Shown: one piece after another, positions 51,501 to 60,500 of the stretch
Numbering within the stretch: the first letter of the stretch is position 1
Layout: each line of letters opens with the position of its first letter
Origin: Nectonema munidae
Taxonomy: Eukaryota; Nematomorpha; Nectonematoida; Nectonematidae
NCBI GenBank assembly: GCA_030549495.1
Contig: JAUIRK010000312.1
Coordinates: 124,001-188,000 of the forward strand
Reading direction: 5' to 3'
DNA length: 64,000 nt
Translations under genes and position numbers: made by a program
The notes under the pieces: model-generated
Told to the model about the DNA's origin: nothing
Databases searched by the model: none
Seen by the model: the letters and a program-made list of their open reading frames with translations, nothing else

Positions 51501-54500
51501 CAGTGTTAATTTTCAGTCTTGTTTTACTTTGGCTTCAAGTTTTTTGACCAATATTTAAAGATTCTATTTATGTTTCAAAATACTTTGACACCGTTATTTT
51601 TAAGCTCTATCACATCCCACAATTTTTTAACATGAATGAGCAAAAATAATTTGAGATTAAAAATGGGATCTCTTGAAGAATTTCTACAATAAATTCTAAA
51701 AAATTGTAGAAAATTCAGAAACTTGGAAGTTCTTCATGAGAACATTTTATATATAAACATAATATACTGTATAGTTTCCATGATTGGCACGAGTAGAAAG
51801 TCTTTATGAGAACAAATTTTTTTATTATCAAGATTCAAAAAATCTAAAACCACTAAAAAAACTTTCAGTCCTCAAAATTTCATTTTCGTAAGAATCCTTT
51901 ACCCTCCGGTTTTTTGAGTTTCTGAAAAAAGTGTGCAAAGTTTTGTTCAAAAATTTTTCGTTGCTTCTTCAATTTATAATTTTGGAAGTTTCATTGATTG
52001 ATTGCACATCTTCTAATTTTTTTACTTTTTTTTAAGAGTACAAATGTGCTGACATTGAACTCTACTGAAAACAATTCCTCCTTTTTCTCCTTGCACATAG
52101 ATAAGCTGAATTACAAAGACACTGGCTTCTATGAATGCAGCATCAGCGTTCCCAAGCACAAAGTGTTCAAAAGCGTGTACTTGTTTGTCAACGGTAGAAT
52201 GATTACTTCAAATCTTATCGTGAATACGGACGGGTTAATAATAAATTATTATTAAATGCCATAGCCAACCATTTATATTTCATGAGGCACTAGTTCTTGG
52301 TCCTTAACCTGTGGTCCACGGACCCTGCTGCATCTCAGGGGGTCCGTGAACAGATTTTCACCCGTGTAAAAATAACTAAAACCAAAAGCTAACTTTTAAA
52401 GTTTGAATAAATAGCAGGCGATGGCGTTTTGTGCTTTCTCCTTGAATTTACGTAAAATTTGCTTTCCTCTTGCTCATTTGAGATCAAAAAATAATTCATG
52501 TCAATAAAATATAATACACACATCAAATGCATGCGAAGGTGCTTTTTATAACTTTTTATCCTAAAATTTCCTTATAGGGGGGCATACTAGGGTTTGCATA
52601 GGTATCGAAAATTAAGAACCGGTACCGAAACGGAAAAAAACTTAAAAAACCGGGAAATCCCGGTTCCAAACGGTTCCTTAACGAGATATATAGACAGCAA
52701 AATGATGCAATGGAATTGACGTTTTTGATTTATTATAAACAGATGTACACTTTTTTCTTTCTATATCATTTTCATTAAAATGGTTCTAGGAGAAGCGTGT
52801 GCAAACGACAAAAGTGTGCAGCAGAGAAAAAAAAGAAAAAAAAAACTCTTTTGTCGTTTGCACACTTTTCTTCGTTTACCATTTAAAATGAGATGACAAT
52901 GAAAAAAAGATTTTATATGAATGAAGTGCAGTAAAGTTTTATGCAAAGAATTGCATAGTGAAATAAATCAATTACAACTAAGTTATTCTCGGAACCGGGA
53001 ATACTTTTCGGTTCCGAGACGGTTCCCAAATTTTTAGAACCGAAAACGTCCCGGTATTTCAGAACCGAGAGCAAACCCTTGTCCATATCTTTCATCCACT
53101 TCTTGTAGGGATAGTATATATATTTTTTTCTTTATCCCTCTTATAATGAAAATGAGACAAAAAAGATGATATAAAAGTAAATTTTTAGAAGAATGAGACA
53201 TCATTACAGATGATACAATGCTTCAAAGATATATCAAAAAAATGAAAAAAAGTTTCAAAAAAATAATGAAAAAAAAAATATATAAAATAATTTGAGTTAT
53301 TTTTTTTCTTCCATTTTTATTCTTATTTTAATATTATCATTTTATTCTAGTATATTTATTTTTCTTTTCCGCCTGTTGAAACATTTTTAATCCGATAATT
53401 TGCTAATATATTTTTAAATTTCTGTTAATAAATTACTCTTTTTACTTTTTTCTCAATATATTTTATTCTTAAAGGATTTTGTCATGAAGAATTTTATCCT
53501 GACACATGAACCGGTTTTCGACCATAGTCAACTTTAGAAAAATAAAATCGTCTGCGTTTATTAATACTTTTTAATACAACTCTTTTGCTTTACATTAGAT
53601 ATCGTCAGATTATTCTGGTCGATAACGAGTTAATAAAAGTTGGAAATAATAAGAATATTGTCTTTTTATTTGAAGATGTGGAGCATCTAATAGTTCACAC
53701 GAAACTTCACCTGATCCAGAACCACATGTTCGTCTACCTGCTTCAGAATCGTCCTGCGTACATCCCTTGCAAGTCCACCTTTTCTAGCGCCGACGTTCAG
53801 TTGAAGAGAGTTGGGAGCCAGCGCAAAATCGATCTGCTTTTTGTTCCGACCGAAGGCTTTTTCGTTGAAGAGCCGTCGGTTAAGCTCGCAGGTTTGTACA
53901 AGTGCGTCGTGTCATACAAAAATTACACTGAAGCTGATGACATCAACGTTTCTTTCAAAGGTAAATCCAAACTTTTTCTATATTCACTGCTACCCTATTC
54001 CGCAACCATTGTTTCGGAAAAACGGTTTTAGGTGTGTGCAGAAAGTCTAAGTTTTTCAAGCTTCTAATTTACTTTCGTGTATTACAGAAAGAAAGTGAAA
54101 GTAAGTTTCATTGATTGCAAAAGTTCATCAAAAATATTGTCTAAGATAACTGTGCGATATGATATCTTTTAGAAAGACTGAATTTTGTTGCGTTTTACTT
54201 TGACTCTGTCGCTGAATTTTCCCAATTTTTGTAGAGGTATCAAGCAGATATGGAGAAAAGGGGATTCTCTCTCTGGAAGATGCACAACTGAGAAAGCAAT
54301 GGAGACGACGCTGCAAAAAATGAAAATGAAAGTCAACCCTGGCTAGCCGGGATATAAGACAGTGTTCCCCTCCTGGAGACAAATGGATGATAATGATGAT
54401 ATCACATCACTTAAATTGACTGAGCCAGGAAAACTTTACGCTTCGTTGCGTCGGTGATATGAGAAATGCTGGGGTTAGACAATGAAAATAGATAAAGATG

Positions 54501-57500
54501 CTTCTGTTCAGAATATTTCAGTGGAAAATATTTGAAGTTTCTTGAGGAAAATAAGAAAGAAAGTCGTTCATATGAACTAGAAAGAAGAAGGATAATTCTT
54601 TTCAGAAGAAATATCTATGATCTTTCTAAAATAAGGCGATCGTTTTTTGTTTTATGGTTAAGCAATAACCATATGAACAGAAAGCGCGAATAGATTAATT
54701 TTAATAGCGAGAAAAGAGTTTTGATGACACCTTATTGATGACACTGATATATTTAAGGCTTAGATCGATATGAGAGAGAAATATTTTTATTCTTAACCCT
54801 TTGAGGACCAGTGGGACACCAGTATCCCAAGAAATGAAATTCGTCTGCTTTGAATATATAAAATTCCATTGAAACAGAAAGCAGACGAATCATCTTCAAA
54901 ATCTTGGTCTTCAAAGGGTTAATTTTCTTATAAAAAGTAAAAAAAGTTATATTTATATACGTAGATAAATCAGGGTATACATCGGATTATAGTGAGTAAA
55001 AATTTTGAGGGGTTTTATCCAGTGTCCAGCTTTATTAGATTTTTTGAAGATCTATATATAAGTCTGTGTCTGTGGGTTTGTTTTTAGAGATTAACTGTCT
55101 CACATTGTCATGTCAATCAAAAACGTCACATCCCTAATTACTAGTTTATATTGTGGTGACCTTGAAACTGCATTTAGATTTTGCGAATTAATCTAGAAGG
55201 TATTTAACAATTTGCACAGAAGATGTTTGAGTAAATTTCACAAAAAGCCGTATTCAATAGTTCGCTTCACGCATTTGAATTCCGATATATTTTTTTTCGA
55301 CTTATAGAGGCCAATTTTAATCAATTTTCGGTATTTTTAGCAAAAGTAAAACTTTAGTCAAATATTTTTCATAAATCTATTTTTTAATTATTTTAACATT
55401 AGTAAATCTATTTTAAAAAGTGTAGAGAGAAAAATTGATTTATTTAGCAAATAATATTGACAAAAAAAAATTATATATATCATTCAATTTAAAAAAAAAT
55501 CTAAAATCACATATTCATAAGAAAAATATGATTCATATTTGGAGGGATGTTCACACGGCTCACAGGCCGCTAGTATTGCACCCAAAAGTACTGATATTTA
55601 ATATTATAAAAGCTTATAAATAATAATATATAATATTTATATATAATAACTTATATTTAATTGTAAGGTTTTAAATTAGCAAATTTAGTTTATAATTATG
55701 TATATATATTTTATTATTATATATAAATACAAGTAAATATGGGCAATATATTCATGTAAACAAATGCATATTGTAGTAAGAATCAGTCATGATTAGATCT
55801 AAGACAAATGTAGCAACGATTATTTCAAAAGGAAATATAGGAAGATATTCCGGTATTGGAGAAAGTTGCTTATTCCATTCTTTTACTCCTCTCCATCTCA
55901 ATGAGACCTTGGATTTTGGCTTTTATTAAGTAGAAGTTTCGAGCCGATAAAGTGAACGTAGGAAATATGTGGATTTAGAGAGAGAGTAGGATGAACCATT
56001 GATCGAAAACCGGAGGAAGATTACAATGAAAGTAATTCCAAATGAGCTTTATAACTGTCCAGGAGTAGATATCTGAAAACTTGAAAAGTTTATTTTCAAA
56101 AGAGCATTCCCAGGTATGAGATCAGTAAGGATTATTGAAGATAATTCTCATCGCTCTTTTCTGAAGCTTGATAATTTTCCCAGCACCAAAATAGAAACGT
56201 TAAAGTTTAGACTGTTATACTGAAAAGTATTTTTCAAAAATTTGAGTATTCCAATAATATGATTAATTTTTGAAGTTATAAAAGATAAATGTTTATCTTA
56301 TTTCAGATCCTCACTTACTATATAAGACCTAAAAAAATGGAAACTTGAAACAATTTCGATTTTCAAGTTCTCTAGATTAATTTTATCCTTATTCAATCCA
56401 AAAAAATATAGAGCTTTTGATTTTGAAGAATTTAGTTCCAGGCCACTGTCAAGTCATCAGCAAAGAGAATATGAATACTTTCAGGATTCGAGTGATGAAT
56501 ATCATTAATAAATATTAAGAACAATAAAGGTCCCAACAAAGATCCTTGCGAACTCCAGGTTTCATAATCTTAGGTTCTGAAAAAGTTCCAAATATATCTC
56601 CAAATATTTCAAGAAAGGTAAGGATTTACAATCGAACGCGTATTTTTATAGCTTGAATAAGAGTATCGAATAATAAATGACAGTGAAAGCTACCGGAGAA
56701 TCTTTTTTATCCAATGAAGAAGTGACAATATCAATAAGATAGCTATGTAGATATTGAGTCGAATACGTTCTCCTGAAAGCAAACTGATTCTCATCGCGAC
56801 AAGACGCTGGTTGAAAAGTAAGTAATGAGGCATTTGTAGATTATTCTTTCAAAGACTTTTGATGGAGAACATAACAAGCTAATTGATCGATAATTTAATT
56901 TGCGACTAGAGTCTTTTTGCCTAATGGAAAAGAGCAATTTTCTAAGCAGAAACTAAAAATGATAAGCAAAGTTAAACATATATATAGTTTTTGAAATACC
57001 ATAAATGTCTCAAGGATCTTTCGATTTCAAATCGTGGATTGCTAATGATCTTTACAAGAAATTGGATCAAAGCGAAAAATAGAGTCAACTTTATTTGTGT
57101 AAGCAGCTATTTTATCATAGTTAGCTTCAGCCGGAGTTTTTATATTAGTAAAAGTTCGATTAAAGGCGCTGGCCTTTCACATTTATCAAAAAGCAAATTA
57201 TTTTTGGGCTCAATGCAATTAACTTCTGATTTGGGGTTTTTGATTACCAAGTTTAATAATAATTTTCCACTTTATTGTTCCAGAATTGTATTGTAATAGC
57301 ATTTCTCAAATTTTTATATTTACTAATTAAGTTCGAATATAAACTTTGGTCAGCATTCTTCGTCTTCATGAAGCTTGTCCCCTTTTTTGGTCATTGCCAA
57401 TAAAGACTCTGTCGCCCATATATTTTTCTTTGTTTTATACCTTAAAGCTTTATCAAATGATTTGTAAGATGTACGCAGCTCAATTTCATTCGATAAAGTA

Positions 57501-60500
57501 TATCTATGAAATTCTTGGATAATTTTTGGGATCAAATTATAAACTATCGATTAGAGGCATCGATTTGAGCCCTTTTGCTCTATCCACTGCATCCAGTCCA
57601 AAAGGATTGGACAATGGTTAGAAAAAAGATGTTTTGGCTATGAAACTTTTGAAATTCAACAAGGAAGAAGGAATCGAATAAAATTAGACGGATACGTTGG
57701 CTTATATTGGAGTTAGGATAGAACGCGTTTAAAAATGATTGAACGCATTTACGCAAGTGTTCAAAGAAAGTAAATTATGACTTAAGTCCACTGTACAAAG
57801 CTCAAGTTTTATATATTTTGCAAATTAAATATTAAGTCAGTCTCGAAGTCAGATCTTATTGACTTGATGCATCAAAACTCTTGAAGTGCGTTTGCGCTTC
57901 AGTGATTTTGGGTGAAACACATGATTCTTAGAAAGCAATCGATATCAATACTTTAGGATATCCTATTTTTGGGTGACATTTTTATCCTTATACAACTAAT
58001 TTTTTTTTCAAGAAAATCTCCTACAAGCTCCAAAAGTTCGCCTCCTATCCTATAGCGTGGTTCAAGTTGGAGATGTCATTTCCTTGGTGTGCACTTTGAG
58101 AACTTTTGTCTTTGACAACATCAAACTTAGATGGACCTTCGAAAAACAGGTTTTTTCTACTTCTGCACCCTTGAAAATTAAATCACCTCTTTTATCTTCT
58201 AATTCCCCATTATTTATCTATAAGAAATGTATGTGTAAGCGAATGAGCATTTTTAGGGATGATGTGGTCTTTTAACCTTTTGAGGACCAGTGTGGCATCA
58301 GCGTGCAAAGAAATAAAAAGCGTCTATCTTGAATATATAGAATGCCTTTGAAAAAGGATGCTGATAATTAGTCTTCCAAATGCTGGTCCTCAATTCTTGC
58401 TTAAATTATTATATTTCATTTTCCTCCAAAACAAAATCTACTCGATTTGCTTCTTATAACTTACTTAGCTTTTGATTAAACATGATTGCAAAAGCGTAGC
58501 GACAAAAGTGAGCAGGCAAGGAGGTGCCAAAATTTTGACAATAAATGTTCTATTTTGCCAAAAAAACGGAATATTTGATGTATAAGAGAGCAGAAAAAGA
58601 TAGAAAAATTTATTGTCAACGAATTCAGTGTATTGGCTTCTACTTATTTAACTCTTTTGGCTTTCATCCATGACATCTCAGCAACATAATTTAGGACATC
58701 CAAATAGGATTATATTTGGATTATACGAAGTGATTAGAATAAATGCAATGAAAACTTTCTTTTTCAGGGGGCTTGAGTAGGGTTGGTTAGAAACTGGGTT
58801 TCGATAACTCAAGGCCTTGGATTCGATTTCGCTCTAAGCTCACTCTCCTCATAGTTTGATACAAGCAGCGCAATTGTGCCTTCTCGATGAAAACTTTTAA
58901 ATCCTTTATAAGCCAGACTTTATAATACAATCACATATTCTTACTTATAAAATGGAATATTTTAATTGCTGTATGATTAACACTACCTACTAAGATTGTT
59001 AAAAAAAAGTAAAAAAATGAGATACCTTGTAGTTTGATAAAATTCATTTATCGTATCCTCTAACTTTGGACTAAAGAAGAAAGCGTGGCCCTCTTTGACT
59101 GAATAGTTTGGACATTAGAGTTTGAATTTTGCAGCAGGCTTTCAACACACGGAAATTTAAATTTAGATTTTAGATTTTATTTTATTTAAAGAACCAAATA
59201 GACATATTAAAATAAAGCAATGATGAAATATGTTTTAATGCAGCTGAAAAAACAGGTTTTGCATTTTTTCTCCATATTTCCACAACTCTTGAGTCTTGTT
59301 TTGAAGATCTTCAAAGGGAAATTAATCCTTCAACATGAAGAATCTTCATCTCAAATTCTTCAGTATTGGCGTTTATTAATTTGATCAACTTATTATTTTA
59401 TCAAATACACTTACGTTTGAAAAGTGGTGGGTTATCACCATGAAAATATATTTTCCTAAAGATCCCATTTTTGACTTTACAACGAGAATGGTTCGTTTTT
59501 TTTTTTGCAAAGAATTTTTAGCGAAACTTCACGTGGTATACGATAAGCAGCTCCTACAATAAAACATTAATAATGATGGAAAAGAGGTGCACAAAAGATT
59601 CATTGATATTATATTTTTAAACTAGCCGGACGCGTCGTCGTTTCGATGTTGAGTGAGGTAGCAAATTTTAATTGTCATTATTTGTCTTTGATAAAGAATG
59701 TATCTTTGTCCATCATCATATGTTTCGAGCGAAGCGAGAAACAAACATTTTACCCATGATCAAATGTTTCGAGTGAAGCGAGAGACAAACACTCTCTACC
59801 TATGTTTCGATCGTAGCGAGAAACGACCATGGAACCGGCTAGTTTTTTATATAGTGTGATGATCTCAAATATGATTCGTCAATTTTATATTTGTTTAATT
59901 TTTGAATAATTATATTTCAACCAATCAGAAAGGTTCTATCGACACACAAACGCATGCTAAGCTATTATAATATAGACTTAATTTATGAAGTAACATATTA
60001 AAAGGGGAGACGAGATAATTCATTCTTACAGAATTTAAATTTGGGAAATGGGTTGCATAAGTTTCGGAATCACTGCTCTAAGACACGTGTACGCATGAAA
60101 TCTCTGCGTCATTGATGTTCTGGTAAGAGGTAAGACTTCTTATTCTAGTCAACATACTTGTATACTGAAATCACAACACAATGAATTTGCAATCAGTATC
60201 TTTATGAGATTATTCCATTCTAATCAAAAGTGTATACATTATATTTTTGAGCACAGAAGAATGAAGATTCCAACGAAGAATTCCGCAAAAAAAAGGTAGC
60301 AGCTTTTGAGGTGGAGATCAGTCTCTTCTTGAACATCAGAAACGTTTCAAAAGCGCACTCCCAAGCGTACACTTGCATTGCGACTTCCAAAAATCACAAC
60401 ACTCCACCCTTCAACTCCTCTCTCCTGATTCACGTATACGGTATCACAATGCTTTTCATTCATCCCACTACTCGCATCCCAGCTCTAAAAGCAATATTGC

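Noticed and set aside
53585-53693. Upstream open part of the Ig2 frame (IILVDNELIKVGNNKNIV) as coding
   Set aside because: Acceptors there that look strong do not match the phase left by exon 52037-52193; the base composition is intron-like.
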